Shown: positions 1 through 10,018 of the stretch, piece after piece
Layout: the number at the start of each line of letters is the position of its first letter
Numbering within the stretch: the first letter of the stretch is position 1
Origin: Pseudomonas alloputida
Lineage (GTDB): Bacteria; Pseudomonadota; Gammaproteobacteria; Pseudomonadales; Pseudomonadaceae
Direction of reading: 5' to 3'
DNA: 64,000 bases
NCBI RefSeq assembly: GCF_021283545.2
Contig: NZ_CP128540.1
Coordinates: forward strand, 5,740,501-5,804,500
Position numbers and translations under genes: made by a program
The notes under the pieces: model-generated
The model's input: the letters and a program-made list of their open reading frames with translations, nothing else
Told to the model about the DNA's origin: nothing
Databases searched by the model: none

Positions 1-1114
1 CAGCACTCAACGGCTGGCCAGGCAGAGCCTGAACCACACGCTGGCCCTCGTTGCGCAACTGGCAGACTTGCTGCCAGAGGGCCGCATCGCCACTGTCCGG
101 CATCCAGATGCCGCCAGTTGGCAATACGACCTCCGCTCGCCCCAGTGTGACCAGGGTCTTCAAATCCGTGGAGAAACCAGTGGCCGGGCGCGCCCGGCCA
201 AAGTCGGCGCCGATATCGTCGTAGCGACCGCCCTGGGCGATCGATTGGCCTTCGCCTGGCACGAACACGGCGAACACCACGCCCGTGTGGTAGTGGTAAC
301 CACGCAGCTCGCCGAGGTCGAAGTACAGCGGCAGGTCCGGGTAGCGCGACGCCAGGCGATCAGCGATCGCCAGCAGGTCATCCAGCGCCGCCAGCACGCT
401 GGCCGGGGCGCGACCGAGGCGCACGCGGGCTTCAGCCAGTACTTCCCGACCACCACACAGCTCGACCAGGGCGCGCAGCATGCTGCCCAGGTCTTTCGGC
501 AGGTCGGCCGTCAGCGCCTGCACTTCATCGACAGCCTTGCGTTGCATGGCGTCGAACAGCTGCTGTTCGACCGCGCCGGACAGACCGGCGGCACGGGCCA
601 GGCCGCGGTAGATGCCGACATGGCCCAGGTCCATGTGAACATCCGGCACATCGGCCAGTTGCAGCGTGGCGAGCATCAGGCTGATGACTTCGACATCGCT
701 GGTAGGGCTGGCATCGCCGTACAGTTCGGCACCCAGCTGGATCGGGCTGCGCGAGGTGGACAAGGCACGTGGCTGAGCGTGCAGCACGCTGCCGGCATAG
801 CACAGCCGGCTCGGGCCTTCACGGCGCAGTGTGTGCGCATCGATACGCGCTACCTGCGGGGTGAAGTCGGCGCGGAAGCCCATCAGGCGGCCGGACTGCG
901 GGTCCACTACCTTGAAGGTGCGCTGATCCAGGTCCTGGCCGGCGCCGGTAAGCAGCGACTCCAGGTACTCGATATGCGGGGTGACGACCAGTTCGTAGCC
1001 CCAACTCTGGAACAGGTCCAACACCTGGCGGCGCGCGATCTCGATGCGCGCAGCCTCAGGTGGCAGTACTTCCTCGATGCCATCTGGCAGCAGCCAGCGG
1101 TCTACCGTTGCCAT
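1..1114 (-). CDS. hisZ: ATP phosphoribosyltransferase regulatory subunit HisZ (3' end outside window)
   Basis: HisZ is a catalytically inactive paralogue of class II histidyl-tRNA synthetase. It pairs with the short form of HisG to catalyse and regulate the first step of histidine biosynthesis. The translation starts [20 protein letters not shown] and shows the HisRS-like core: an [19 protein letters not shown] motif 2 region and a glycine-rich [20 protein letters not shown] segment. The start chosen is the ATG at 1114, behind GAGGGG. The frame is open to base 1 (about 371 codons), so the last ~20-25 residues of a normal ~395-residue HisZ lie outside. Its neighbours, hflKC upstream on the same strand, match Pseudomonas order. 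A standalone HisRS is less likely because of the length and the absence of an anticodon-binding domain by the edge. Confidence 0.92.
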   Translation of the reverse strand, partial: MATVDRWLLPDGIEEVLPPEAARIEIARRQVLDLFQSWGYELVVTPHIEYLESLLTGAGQDLDQRTFKVVDPQSGRLMGFRADFTPQVARIDAHTLRREGPSRLCYAGSVLHAQPRALSTSRSPIQLGAELYGDASPTSDVEVISLMLATLQLADVPDVHMDLGHVGIYRGLARAAGLSGAVEQQLFDAMQRKAVDEVQALTADLPKDLGSMLRALVELCGGREVLAEARVRLGRAPASVLAALDDLLAIADRLASRYPDLPLYFDLGELRGYHYHTGVVFAVFVPGEGQSIAQGGRYDDIGADFGRARPATGFSTDLKTLVTLGRAEVVLPTGGIWMPDSGDAALWQQVCQLRNEGQRVVQALPGQPLSA

Positions 1115-1300
1115 TACGCCATTTCCCCTCTGGTCCGGGCGGCTTGCCAGCAGGCAAACCGTCAGAAAAGCCGGTATCGCGCACAGCAGCGGGCAGCACT
1201 GATCCCAGCGCAGCCACCGTACCCGACACCCTCAAATTGCCTTGCGAGCTGACCAAACCGTCAACCGGCGCTGAGCCAATCAACCTTGCAGACGCAAAAA

Positions 1301-1320
1301 AGCCGGGAAATTTCCCGGCT
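1301..1320 (-). terminator. Intrinsic terminator after hflC
   Basis: AGCCGGGAAATTTCCCGGCT is a perfect 20-nt palindrome. On the minus strand it is followed by TTTTTT (A run at 1296-1301 on the plus strand). It lies about 95 bases past the hflC stop and before hisZ, so it should end the hfq-hflX-hflK-hflC transcript. The rest of the 1115-1415 gap holds only the inverted repeat at 1352-1388 and, presumably, the hisZ promoter, which I could not place. Confidence 0.85.
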
Positions 1321-1351
1321 GCCTCATCATACACCCCTTTTCATTCAGGAT

Positions 1352-1388
1352 GCACCCCGCCTGGTGCATTAGCTGCCAGGCGGGGTGC
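1352..1388. repeat. Perfect 13-bp inverted repeat downstream of hflC
   Basis: GCACCCCGCCTGG (1352-1364) and CCAGGCGGGGTGC (1376-1388) are exact reverse complements around an 11-nt loop. The repeat starts 28 bases past the hflC stop and has no U tract on either strand. It could be an mRNA 3'-end stabiliser or a protein-binding site, acting with the true terminator at 1301-1320. Confidence 0.7.
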
Positions 1389-1415
1389 CGCTGCATGAAA
1401 ATCAGGGCCTGAGCA

Positions 1416-2285
1416 TCACGGTCTGCTCTTGTCCAGGTAACGGAAGAATTCGTTCTTCGGGTCCAGGACCATCACGTCGCTCTTGCTCGAGAAGCTCTCG
1501 CGGTATGCCTGCAGGCTACGGTGGAACGCATAGAAATCAGCGTCCTGGCTGTAAGCCTTGGCATAGATAGCGGCCGCTTGGGCATCGCCATCACCACGGG
1601 TTTCTTCTGCTTCGCGATAAGCCTCGGCCAGCAGCACACGGCGCTGACGGTCGGCATCGGCACGGATACCCTCAGCCAGCTCGTTACCCTTGGCACGGTG
1701 CTCGCGGGCTTCACGCTCACGCTCGGTGCTCATGCGGTCGAACACGCTGCGGTTGACTTCCTTCGGCAGGTCGATGGCCTTGACGCGCACGTCGACCACC
1801 TCGATGCCCAGTTCCTTGCTCGCCATGCGATTCAGCGATGCAGTGATGTCAGCCATCAGTGCATCACGTTCACCGGAAACCACTTCGTGCAGGGTACGTT
1901 TACCGAACTGGTCGCGCAGGCCACTTTCCAGACGACGCGACAGACGCTCGTCGGCGATCTGCTTCATGCCGGACGTGGCGGTGTAGAAGCGTTCAGCGTC
2001 CTTGACGCGCCACTTGGCGTAGGCGTCGACCATCACCGCTTTCTTTTCCAGGGTCAGGAACCGCTGGGTAGGCGCGTCGAGTGTCATCAGCCGGGCGTCG
2101 AACCTGCGCACCTGGTTCACGTACGGAATCTTCACGTGCAGGCCTGGCTGAACATCCGCCTGGACCACTTTACCGAAACGCAGCAGTACCGCCCGCTCGG
2201 TCTGGGACACGATGTAGAAGCTGTTCCAGGCCACAATGGCCAGGACCACGGCGGCGATCAGGGCGATCAGCGATCTATTGCTCAT
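1416..2285 (-). CDS. hflC: HflC, subunit of the membrane HflKC complex
   Basis: HflC is an SPFH/prohibitin-family inner-membrane protein. With HflK it forms a cage around the FtsH protease and modulates degradation of membrane and cytoplasmic substrates. The 289-residue product begins MSNRSLIALIAAVVLAIVAW, which supplies one N-terminal TM anchor (about residues 5-25). An SPFH domain follows (FYIVSQTERAVLLRFGKV onward), then a long charged helix rich in E, R and A (about 190-250). The length is typical. The start overlaps the hflK stop by one base (TGATG), so translation is probably coupled. It is the last gene of the hfq-hflX-hflK-hflC run. Confidence 0.96.
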   Translation of the reverse strand: MSNRSLIALIAAVVLAIVAWNSFYIVSQTERAVLLRFGKVVQADVQPGLHVKIPYVNQVRRFDARLMTLDAPTQRFLTLEKKAVMVDAYAKWRVKDAERFYTATSGMKQIADERLSRRLESGLRDQFGKRTLHEVVSGERDALMADITASLNRMASKELGIEVVDVRVKAIDLPKEVNRSVFDRMSTEREREAREHRAKGNELAEGIRADADRQRRVLLAEAYREAEETRGDGDAQAAAIYAKAYSQDADFYAFHRSLQAYRESFSSKSDVMVLDPKNEFFRYLDKSRP

Positions 2286-3466
2286 CAGCGGCTCTCCCTA
2301 GTACGCAGCGGCTGCTGTTGCTGTTGCATGTCCTGCGCGGCACGAGCGGCCGCATCGTTAGCCGATGGCGACGCGCTGGTGGTTGGCACGGACGGCTTGC
2401 GGCTGCCCTCGACCATCTTGTCCAGCGGCAGGTAGAGCAGGTTGCTCTGCCCGTCCCTGGTTGCCACCATGACCTTGCTCGAGTTGCTGTAGACCTCTTG
2501 CATGGTCTCCAGATACAGACGCTCACGGGTTACGTCAGGTGCCTTGCGGTACTCGGCAAGCAGCTTGGTGAAGCGGTCTGCCTCACCCTTGGCGCGGGCA
2601 ATGACTTCGTCGCGGTAACCATTGGCATCCTCGATGATGCGCTGGGCCTGACCACGGGCTTCCGGCACCACGCCATTGGCATAGGACTCGGCCTGGTTGC
2701 GGGCACGCTGCTCGTCTTCGCGGGCGCGGATCACGTCGTCGAAGGCTTCCTGCACTTCACGCGGGGCCGCCGCGCTCTGTACGTTGACCTGGGTAACGGT
2801 GATACCGGTGCGGTAGTTGTCGAGGAAGCGCTGCAGGCGTTCGCGGATATCCACGGCCATCTGCTCACGACCCTCGGTCAACACCTGGTCCATCGAAGTG
2901 GAACCCACCACGTGGCGCAGGGCGCTGTCGGTCGCGTGCTGCAAGCTCACCTCAGGCTGGTCGACGTTGAGCACGAAGTCCTGCAGGTTGCTGATCTTGT
3001 ACTGGACGGTCAGCGGCACCTCGACGATGTTCTCGTCTTCGGTCAGCATCTGGCCCTGCTTGGTGTAGGCACGCTCACGCGTGACGTTTTCCATGTACTT
3101 GCGATCAATCGGCGGGAAGTAGATGTTCAGGCCGGGACCGACCGTCTCATAGTACTTGCCGAAGCGCAGCACAACCGCCTGCTCCTGCTCGTCGACCACA
3201 TACACGGCGCTGTACAGCCAGATTGCAGCCAGCACCGCCAGGCCGATGCCCAGCAGGCCCAGGCCACCGCCCTTGCCGACATTGCGATCACCGCCGCCAC
3301 GTTTCTTGCTGCCGCCGAACATGCCATTCAGGCTGTCCTGCAGTTTGCGGAAGGCCTCGTCCAGATCCGGTGGACCTTTCTTGTCACCACCGCCGCCACC
3401 GCCACCGCGGCGGCCGCCCCAGGGATCCTGATTGTTCGAGTTGCCACCCGGCTCGTTCCAAGCCAT
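2285..3466 (-). CDS. hflK: HflK, subunit of the membrane HflKC complex
   Basis: HflK is the partner of HflC in the FtsH-modulating SPFH complex. I start it at the ATG at 3466 (MAWNEPGGNSNNQDPWG), which has GGAGAG just upstream. The in-frame codons further up look like leader sequence. The 393-residue protein has a cytoplasmic Gly-rich tail (a run of seven Gly near residue 25), a TM helix (GLLGIGLAVLAAIWLYSAVY), the SPFH domain and a helical arm (DVIRAREDEQRARNQAESYA). The C-terminus is Gln-rich. Topology and length match Pseudomonas HflK. It overlaps hflC by one base. Confidence 0.96.
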   Translation of the reverse strand: MAWNEPGGNSNNQDPWGGRRGGGGGGGDKKGPPDLDEAFRKLQDSLNGMFGGSKKRGGGDRNVGKGGGLGLLGIGLAVLAAIWLYSAVYVVDEQEQAVVLRFGKYYETVGPGLNIYFPPIDRKYMENVTRERAYTKQGQMLTEDENIVEVPLTVQYKISNLQDFVLNVDQPEVSLQHATDSALRHVVGSTSMDQVLTEGREQMAVDIRERLQRFLDNYRTGITVTQVNVQSAAAPREVQEAFDDVIRAREDEQRARNQAESYANGVVPEARGQAQRIIEDANGYRDEVIARAKGEADRFTKLLAEYRKAPDVTRERLYLETMQEVYSNSSKVMVATRDGQSNLLYLPLDKMVEGSRKPSVPTTSASPSANDAAARAAQDMQQQQQPLRTRESR

Positions 3467-3562
3467 AGCGCTCTCCATCTGATAAAGCAAAGACGCGCCC
3501 ACGGCGCGCCGTCCAATGCTACAGAATGCCTGTCACTGCTGCCCGGCGACCTCGACGAGCAT

Positions 3563-4864
3563 TTATTGCAAAGTGTGTTGCTGGACAAACACTTGCGGCT
3601 CCATGCCTTCGCGGCTGACCAGGCGATTCAGTTCGACCATGGGCAGTCGCACGCTCAGCAGGCTGCGCCCTTCTTCATCATGCTCTTCACTCTGCACGGC
3701 ACCCAAGGCAAAGAATTGCGCGCGCAAGCGGGCAAAACGCTGCTCCAGGCACAGGGTACCGACAAACAGATCATCCCCCAGCAACTCGGCAACCGCCTGG
3801 CCAACCAGCTCCAGGCCACGCCCATCGCGTGCCGATACCCAGACCCGTTCCGGCTTGCCATCGGCATTGCGCTGGATCTGTGGCTCGACATCTTCGAGCA
3901 AGTCGAGTTTGTTGTACACCTCCAGGATCGGCAACCCCTCGGCACCAATCTCGCCCAACACCGCCAGCACCTGCTCGATCTGCTCCATGCGCTCTGGCTC
4001 ATGGGCGTCGATCACATGCAGCAGCAGGTCGGAGTTGCTCGACTCTTCGAGCGTAGCCCGAAATGCCTCGACCAGCTTGTGCGGCAGGTGGCGAATGAAG
4101 CCTACGGTGTCGGCCAGCACGATCGGCCCCAGGTCGTTGAGCTCGAGCCGGCGCAGGGTCGGGTCGAGGGTGGCGAACAACTGGTCCGCGGCATACACCT
4201 CGGATTCGGTCAGGGCGTTGAACAGCGTGGACTTGCCGGCGTTGGTATAACCCACCAGCGACACCGAGGGGATATCCGCGCGCTTGCGCCCGCGACGCGC
4301 CTGCTCACGCTGGCTGCGCACTTTCTCCAGGCGCGACTTGATCTGGCGTATACGCACCCGCAACAGGCGGCGGTCGGTTTCCAGCTGGGTTTCACCCGGG
4401 CCGCGCAGGCCGATACCACCTTTTTGTCGCTCAAGGTGAGTCCAGCCGCGCACCAGCCGCGTGCTCATGTGCTCCAGCTGGGCCAGTTCGACCTGCAGCT
4501 TGCCTTCATGGGTACGCGCCCGTTGGGCGAAGATATCGAGGATCAGCCCGGTACGGTCGAGCACACGACACTCGAACACACGTTCAAGGTTGCGCTCCTG
4601 ACTGGGCGTGAGGGTGTGATTGAAAATCACCAGGTCTACCTGTTCGGCATGGACCAGGTCGTGCAGCTCTTCGACCTTGCCACTGCCAATCAGGTATTTG
4701 GCGGAAGGCTGATGCCTTGTCACCGTGACCAGCGAGACGATGTCGGCACCGGCCGACAATGCCAACTCCTGAAACTCCTGCGGGTCTTCGCGCGCCTCAG
4801 GGTTCTGACCTTCCAAGTGAACGAGCAACGCCCGCTCACCACCACCGTGGCGCTCAAAGAACAA
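3563..4864 (-). CDS. hflX: Ribosome-associated GTPase HflX
   Basis: HflX is a GTP-binding protein that binds 50S subunits and can split stalled or heat-damaged 70S ribosomes. The 433-residue product has the HflX N-terminal domain (SAKYLIGSGKVEELHDLV), a coiled linker (LRGPGETQLETDRRLLRVRI) and the G domain: P-loop GYTNAGKS at 205-212, switch region DPTLRR, G3 DTVGF, G4 NKLD. The start is a TTG at 4864, chosen because AGGAG lies six bases upstream and the protein begins exactly where family members begin ([M]FFERHGGGERALLV). It lies 12 bases downstream of hfq, and co-transcription with hfq is conserved in gamma-proteobacteria. Confidence 0.95.
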   Translation of the reverse strand: MFFERHGGGERALLVHLEGQNPEAREDPQEFQELALSAGADIVSLVTVTRHQPSAKYLIGSGKVEELHDLVHAEQVDLVIFNHTLTPSQERNLERVFECRVLDRTGLILDIFAQRARTHEGKLQVELAQLEHMSTRLVRGWTHLERQKGGIGLRGPGETQLETDRRLLRVRIRQIKSRLEKVRSQREQARRGRKRADIPSVSLVGYTNAGKSTLFNALTESEVYAADQLFATLDPTLRRLELNDLGPIVLADTVGFIRHLPHKLVEAFRATLEESSNSDLLLHVIDAHEPERMEQIEQVLAVLGEIGAEGLPILEVYNKLDLLEDVEPQIQRNADGKPERVWVSARDGRGLELVGQAVAELLGDDLFVGTLCLEQRFARLRAQFFALGAVQSEEHDEEGRSLLSVRLPMVELNRLVSREGMEPQVFVQQHTLQ

Positions 4865-4876
4865 TGCAGGCTCCTA

Positions 4877-5137
4877 TCAGGCGTTGCCTGGCTCGCTGTC
4901 GCCGTGCTCGCTGTCGGTCGGGCTTGGCAGGCGGACCGGACGGGCCGGAACTACGGTCGAGATGGCGTGCTTGTAGACCATCTGGCTGACGGTGTTCTTC
5001 AGCAATACCACGAACTGGTCGAACGATTCGATCGAGCCCTGCAGTTTGATACCGTTGACCAGGTAAATGGATACCGGGACCTTTTCTTTTCTCAAGGTGT
5101 TCAAGTAAGGGTCTTGTAGCGAATGCCCTTTTGACAT
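4877..5137 (-). CDS. hfq: RNA chaperone Hfq
   Basis: Hfq is a hexameric Sm-like RNA chaperone that promotes sRNA-mRNA pairing. In Pseudomonas it also works with Crc in catabolite repression. The 86-residue product starts [20 protein letters not shown] and carries the Sm1 ([19 protein letters not shown]) and Sm2 (VYKHAIST) motifs, with a short acidic tail. AGGAG precedes the ATG at 5137 by eight bases; a GTG nine bases upstream in frame is less likely. The 94-base gap to miaA has a very A+T-rich stretch (about 5160-5195) that could hold an hfq promoter. On the minus strand it contains TATTAT preceded by TTATCG at 15 bases, which is only weak evidence. Confidence 0.97.
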
Positions 5138-5231
5138 ATGCCGCACTCCTGTAAGGATAAATAATAGAAAATCAATAAAATCGATAAATTAGGCCGCCCC
5201 TTCGCAAGAATAGACGGCAATCAGCAGGGAC

Positions 5232-6203
5232 TCAGCTCAATATGGAGATGGCCCCAAGGTATTTCAAGGTGCGGGACAGATTGTCGCAGGCCAGGCTGTC
5301 AAGCCAGTGCACTTCAGGCCAGCCACGCAACCAGGTGAACTGCCGTTTGGCCAGCTGCCGGGTAGCGATGATACCGCGTTCACGCATCTCATTCTCAGTC
5401 AGCTTGCCATCCAGGTAATCCCAGACTTGCCGATACCCCACTGCCCGTATAGACGGCAGCCCGGCGTGCAAGTCACTTCTGGCTCGCAGCGATCGGACCT
5501 CGTCAACGAAGCCCTGTTCCAGCATCTGCGAAAATCGTAACGCAATTCGCTGATGCAAAATGTGACGATCTGTAGGAGCAATCGCCAAACTGGCGACAGT
5601 ATAGGGCAAATGTCCGCCGGCGCCTGCGTCTGCGCCGCGACTTTCCGCGAATTGACGCCGACGATGAGCTGTCATGCTCTCGCCGCTCACCCGGTATACC
5701 TCCAATGCCCGGATCAGCCGCTGCGGGTCATTGGGGTGGATACGTGCCGCGGACTCCGGGTCGACTTCGGCCAACTGGCGGTGCAGCTCGGCCAGGCCCA
5801 GGGCTTCAGCCTGCGCTTCCAGCTCGGCGCGCACCGTCGCATCGGCGGCCGGCATGTCGGCCAGGCCATCGATCAACGCCTTGTAATAGAGCATGGTGCC
5901 GCCGACCAACAGCGGGATCTTGCCGCGCGCGGTGATCTCGGCCATGGCCTCCAGCGCGTCGGCACGGAACTGCGCGGCGGAATAGCTCTGGGCCGGGTCG
6001 AGAATGTCGATCAGCCGGTGCGGGTGGGCAGCGAGGACTTCTTTCGACGGCTTGGCCGAACCGATATCCATGCCACGGTAGACAAGTGCCGAATCGACGC
6101 TGATCAGTTCACACGGCAGCACTGTGGTCAGTTCGATGGCAAGGTCGGTCTTGCCGGCCGCCGTCGGACCCATCAGGAATATTGCAGGGGGCTTGCCGCT
6201 CAT
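5232..6203 (-). CDS. miaA: tRNA dimethylallyltransferase MiaA
   Basis: MiaA transfers a dimethylallyl group to N6 of A37 in tRNAs that read UNN codons, the first step towards ms2i6A/ms2io6A. The 323-residue product ([19 protein letters not shown]) has the P-loop GPTAAGKT at 12-19, the [16 protein letters not shown] substrate motif and [12 protein letters not shown], all diagnostic. The start at 6203 follows the mutL stop with one intervening base, in line with mutL-miaA-hfq co-transcription seen in relatives. Upstream in-frame codons overlap mutL and are unlikely to be used. Confidence 0.97.
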   Translation of the reverse strand: MSGKPPAIFLMGPTAAGKTDLAIELTTVLPCELISVDSALVYRGMDIGSAKPSKEVLAAHPHRLIDILDPAQSYSAAQFRADALEAMAEITARGKIPLLVGGTMLYYKALIDGLADMPAADATVRAELEAQAEALGLAELHRQLAEVDPESAARIHPNDPQRLIRALEVYRVSGESMTAHRRRQFAESRGADAGAGGHLPYTVASLAIAPTDRHILHQRIALRFSQMLEQGFVDEVRSLRARSDLHAGLPSIRAVGYRQVWDYLDGKLTENEMRERGIIATRQLAKRQFTWLRGWPEVHWLDSLACDNLSRTLKYLGAISILS

Positions 6204-6204
6204 T

Positions 6205-8106
6205 TCATCGACCGCGCAGGAAAAGTTTGTCCAGATCGTCCAGCCCCATCTGGGTCCAGGTAGGACGACCATGGTTGCACTGGCCGCTGCGCTCGGTGTT
6301 TTCCATGTCGCGCAGCAGGGCGTTCATCTCGGGAATTGCCAGACGCCGGTTGGCGCGCACGGCACCGTGGCAAGCCATGGTGCCGAGCAGCTCATTGAGG
6401 TGCGCCTGAATGCGATCACTGGTGCCGTACTCCATAAGGTCGGCAAGCACGTCCTGCACCAGGCGGTTGGCTTCAGCCTGCTTGAGCAAGGCCGGGATCT
6501 GGCGAATCGCCAGGGTCTCGGGGCCCAGGCGCTGCAATTCGAAGCCCAGGCGCTGAAACCACTGTGCATGCTCTTCGGCACAGTCGGCTTCACGCTGGCT
6601 GAGGGCCAGGGTCTCCGGCACCAGCAGCGGCTGGCCGCTCAGGCCCTCGCTGGCCATGGCCACCTTGAGGCGCTCGTACATTATCCGCTCGTGGGCGGCG
6701 TGCATGTCCACCAGCACCAGGCCAACAGCATTCTCGGCCAGGATGTAGATACCCTTGAGCTGCGCCAGGGCATAGCCTAGCGGGGGAATGTCGCCCTGGC
6801 TTTCGGGCAGTGCCGTCGCAGGCGCAGCACCTGTTTCCAGCGGCTTATAGAACTCGCGATACACCGCCTGTGCCTCTGCGGCCGGCAGCGGCTGCGAGGG
6901 ACGTGGGGTGTATTGATACTGGTAACCGGCGCCGCTGCCACCATTGGAAAACGACTGTTGCGGGGCTCGAGGCTGTTCAAGCACCGGCGAGGCCAGGCGC
7001 ATTTCACCCTGGGGCCCGAACTCACCGGCCTGCTGGCCGGTGGGGCGAACCAGCTCAGGTACGGCAGCAGGTGCGGCCAGCTGGTCTTCCGGACGTACAT
7101 CGGCCAAGGCACGGTGCAAGGTGCCATACAGGAAGTCATGCACCGAGCGCCCTTCGCGGAACCGTACTTCATGCTTGGTTGGGTGCACGTTCACATCGAC
7201 GCCGTTGGGCTCCAGTTCCAGGAACAGCACGAACGTGGGGTGGCGGCCGTTGAACAGCACGTCCCGGTAGGCCTGACGCACGGCATGGGCGACCAGTTTG
7301 TCGCGCACTGCCCGACCATTGACGAAGAAGTACTGCAGGTCTGCCTGGCTGCGCGAGAACGTCGGCAGGCCGACCCAGCCCCAAAGGCGCAGACCGTTGC
7401 GCTCGACGTCGATCGGCAGTGCCTGCTCCATGAAGCCCGGGCCGCAGATGGCACCCACCCGCCGTGCACGGGCGATTTCGTCGTGGGCCTCGTGCAGGCT
7501 GAGGATGCTCTTGCCATTGTGGCGCAGGTGGAAGCCGACATCGAAACGGGCCAGCGCCAGCCGCCGGATCACTTCCTGCAAGTGATCGAATTCGGTTTTC
7601 TCGGCTTTGAGGAACTTGCGCCTGGCCGGGGTATTGAAGAACAAATCGCGCACTTCCACCGAGGTACCGACCGGGTGCGCCGCCGGCTGCACCCGCGGCG
7701 TCATGTCGCGGCCTTCGGTTTCTACTTGCCAGGCCTCACTGGCACTGGCGGTACGCGAGGTCAGGGTCAGGCGCGCCACCGAACTGATCGAGGCCAAGGC
7801 CTCGCCACGGAAGCCCAGGCTCAATACCCCTTCTAGGTCTTCCAGCTCGCGGATCTTGCTGGTGGCGTGTCGAGCCAGGGCCAGCGGCAGGTCGTCGGCA
7901 GAAATGCCGCTGCCATCATCCCGCACCTTCAGCAGTTTGACGCCGCCCTGCTCGACTTCGATATCGATGCGCCGGGCACCGGAGTCCAGGCTGTTTTCCA
8001 GCAGTTCCTTGGCCACAGACGCCGGCCGCTCGACAACCTCGCCGGCGGCAATCTGGTTGGCCAGCCGCGGGCTGAGCAGCTGAATTCGCGAACCGCCACT
8101 CATCAT
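6205..8106 (-). CDS. mutL: DNA mismatch repair protein MutL
   Basis: MutL is the GHKL ATPase that links MutS mismatch recognition to downstream strand processing. The 633-residue product shows all N-terminal ATPase motifs: [20 protein letters not shown] and [14 protein letters not shown] variable Pro/Gln-rich linker (about 340-430) follows. The C-terminal dimerisation domain includes [19 protein letters not shown] and ends with [15 protein letters not shown]. No frame disruption is visible, so this is not an obvious mutator allele. The start overlaps the amiB stop (two consecutive ATG codons, 8106 and 8103; either may be used). Confidence 0.97.
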
Positions 8107-9533
8107 TGCGCGGCCAAGGTTGTGGCGGGTACATCGAGGCGCTGGCCAACCTTCAGCTCATCGGTCTTCAGGCTGTTGATGCTGCGCAGACTGGCCACAC
8201 TGACCTGGTAACGCACGGCGAGCATCGCCAGGGTTTCGCCAGGGCGTACGGTGTGTTCACGCGGGCCGGCGGCGATCTTGCCGGTGTCACGCAGCCAGGC
8301 GATATAGGTGCCAGGTGGTGGGTTCTGCTGGAAGTACTGGTGCACCCCAGTGCGGATCGAACGGGCCAACGCTTGCTGGTGGCTCGACGAGGCCAGCTTG
8401 GCTGCTTCGTTGTTGTTCGAGATGAACCCGGTTTCAACGAGGATCGACGGAATATCCGGCGACTTCAGCACCATGAACCCGGCCTGTTCCACGCGCTGCT
8501 TGTGCAACGAAGTGACCCGCCCCATGTTGCCCAATACCTTTTGCCCCACGTTGAGGCTGGAGCTGAGCGTAGCGGTCATCGACAGATCAAGCAGCACGCC
8601 AGCGAGCATGCGGTCCTTGTCGTCGAGGCTGACATTACCCGCACCACCGATCAGGTCAGAACGGTTTTCCGTGTCGGCCAGCCAGCGCGCCGTCTCGGAG
8701 GTGGCGCCACGATCGGACAGGGCGAACACCGAGGCGCCAAAGGCTGCGCGCGACGGGGCCGCGTCGGCGTGAATCGAAATGAACAGGTCGGCGCCTTTCT
8801 TGCGGGCGATTTCCGTACGCTTGCGCAGCGGGATGAAGTAATCGCCGGTGCGGGTCAGCTCTGCACGGAAACCTTTTTCGCTGTTGATCTGACGCTGCAG
8901 TTCCTTGGCGATCTGCAACACGATGTCTTTTTCGTGCTGGCCACGCGAGCCGGAAGCGCCAGGGTCTTCGCCGCCGTGCCCGGCATCGATGGCAACCACG
9001 ATGTCACGCTTGCCACTGGGTACCGGTGGTAGCTTGATCGCCGGCTGGGCCGGCGTCACTGGCACCGCAGGCGTGGTCGCAGGCGTTTGTACCGGGGCCG
9101 GTGCAGGTGGCGGCGCGCTGGCCGCGATAGCGTCAGCTTCCTGGTCATACAGGTCGACCACCAAGCGGTTGCCGTATTGTGCGTTGGGCGCCAGGGTGAA
9201 GCTTTTCGGGGTAACCGACTTTTTCAGGTCGACCACAACCCGAAGGTCGGTTGGCGTACGCTGAGCCGAACGTACACTGCTTATCGGCGTGTTGGAGGTG
9301 GCCACATTCAGTGGCGCGGCCAGTGTTGCGCCATTGATGTCGATGACCAGGCGATCGGGTGCGCTCAGGGTGAAGACACTATGCTGCACGGGGCCAGACA
9401 GGTCGAAGACCAGCCGCGTGTTGTCCGGTGCGCGCCACAGGCGCATGCTCTTGACTTGAGTGACGGCCAGAGCCTCAACGGTCACCGTTGTCAGCAGCAG
9501 CCCAACGATGGCGACCAGTGCGCGTATGCGCAT
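8103..9533 (-). CDS. amiB: N-acetylmuramoyl-L-alanine amidase AmiB
   Basis: AmiB is a periplasmic Zn amidase that splits septal peptidoglycan during daughter-cell separation. The 476-residue product has a signal peptide ([20 protein letters not shown]), an AMIN domain (about 25-130), a Pro/Ala-rich linker and an Amidase_3 domain. Metal and catalytic motifs are [28 protein letters not shown] and a late Glu in [13 protein letters not shown]-terminal LysM domain ([19 protein letters not shown]) is added, as in Pseudomonas AmiB. Activity is normally controlled by EnvC/NlpD-type activators, not encoded here. It overlaps mutL and lies 11 bases after tsaE. Confidence 0.95.
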
Positions 9534-9544
9534 ACCTACCCCAC

Positions 9545-10018
9545 TTACTGTTTATAGTGTTCGGCCAGTGCCACGCACCAGGCCTCGCCGCGAGCCCCCT
9601 GCGGCGAAAGGTTCAGCGAGCGTCCACTCGCTTGGGGGCTTATGGTAATGGTCAGGTCAGGCTTTGGCAAAACGCCCGCACCCTTTTGTGGCCATTCGAA
9701 CAGGCACAGCGGGTCGCCCTCGAAATAGTCACGAATGCCCATGAACTCAAGCTCCTCCGGGTCGACCAGGCGATACAGGTCGAAGTGAAAGGCTCGGACC
9801 TCGCCGATTTCATAGGGTTCGACCACGGTGAACGTCGGGCTTTTCACAGCACCAGTATGGCCCAGACCGCGGATCAGGCCACGCGACAGGGTCGTTTTAC
9901 CCGCGCCCAGGTCGCCCTCGAGGAAAATCACGCCGCGACCGCCGGTCACCTCAGCCAGTGCTGCACCGAATTTGACCGTGGCCTCTTCATCGGCCAGAAA
10001 CAGATTTAAGCCAGACAC
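9545..10018 (-). CDS. tsaE: tRNA threonylcarbamoyladenosine biosynthesis ATPase TsaE
   Basis: TsaE (YjeE) is the small ATPase that drives the TsaB-TsaD complex in making t6A37 of ANN-decoding tRNAs. The 157-residue product has the P-loop GDLGAGKT at 35-42 and the family motifs SPTFTVVEPY and HFDLYRLVDPEELE. The start is a GTG at 10018 that overlaps the nnrD 3' end by 13 bases, with AGGAG eight bases upstream inside nnrD. That points to coupled translation. nnrD-tsaE-amiB-mutL is a conserved run. Confidence 0.95.
   Translation of the reverse strand: MSGLNLFLADEEATVKFGAALAEVTGGRGVIFLEGDLGAGKTTLSRGLIRGLGHTGAVKSPTFTVVEPYEIGEVRAFHFDLYRLVDPEELEFMGIRDYFEGDPLCLFEWPQKGAGVLPKPDLTITISPQASGRSLNLSPQGARGEAWCVALAEHYKQ

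Noticed and set aside
2081..5119. A 1012-codon plus-strand open frame opposite hflC-hflK-hflX-hfq
   Set aside because: It is antisense to four well-recognised genes with proper starts and motifs; long antisense frames are common in G+C-rich DNA, and its translation is low-complexity without domains.
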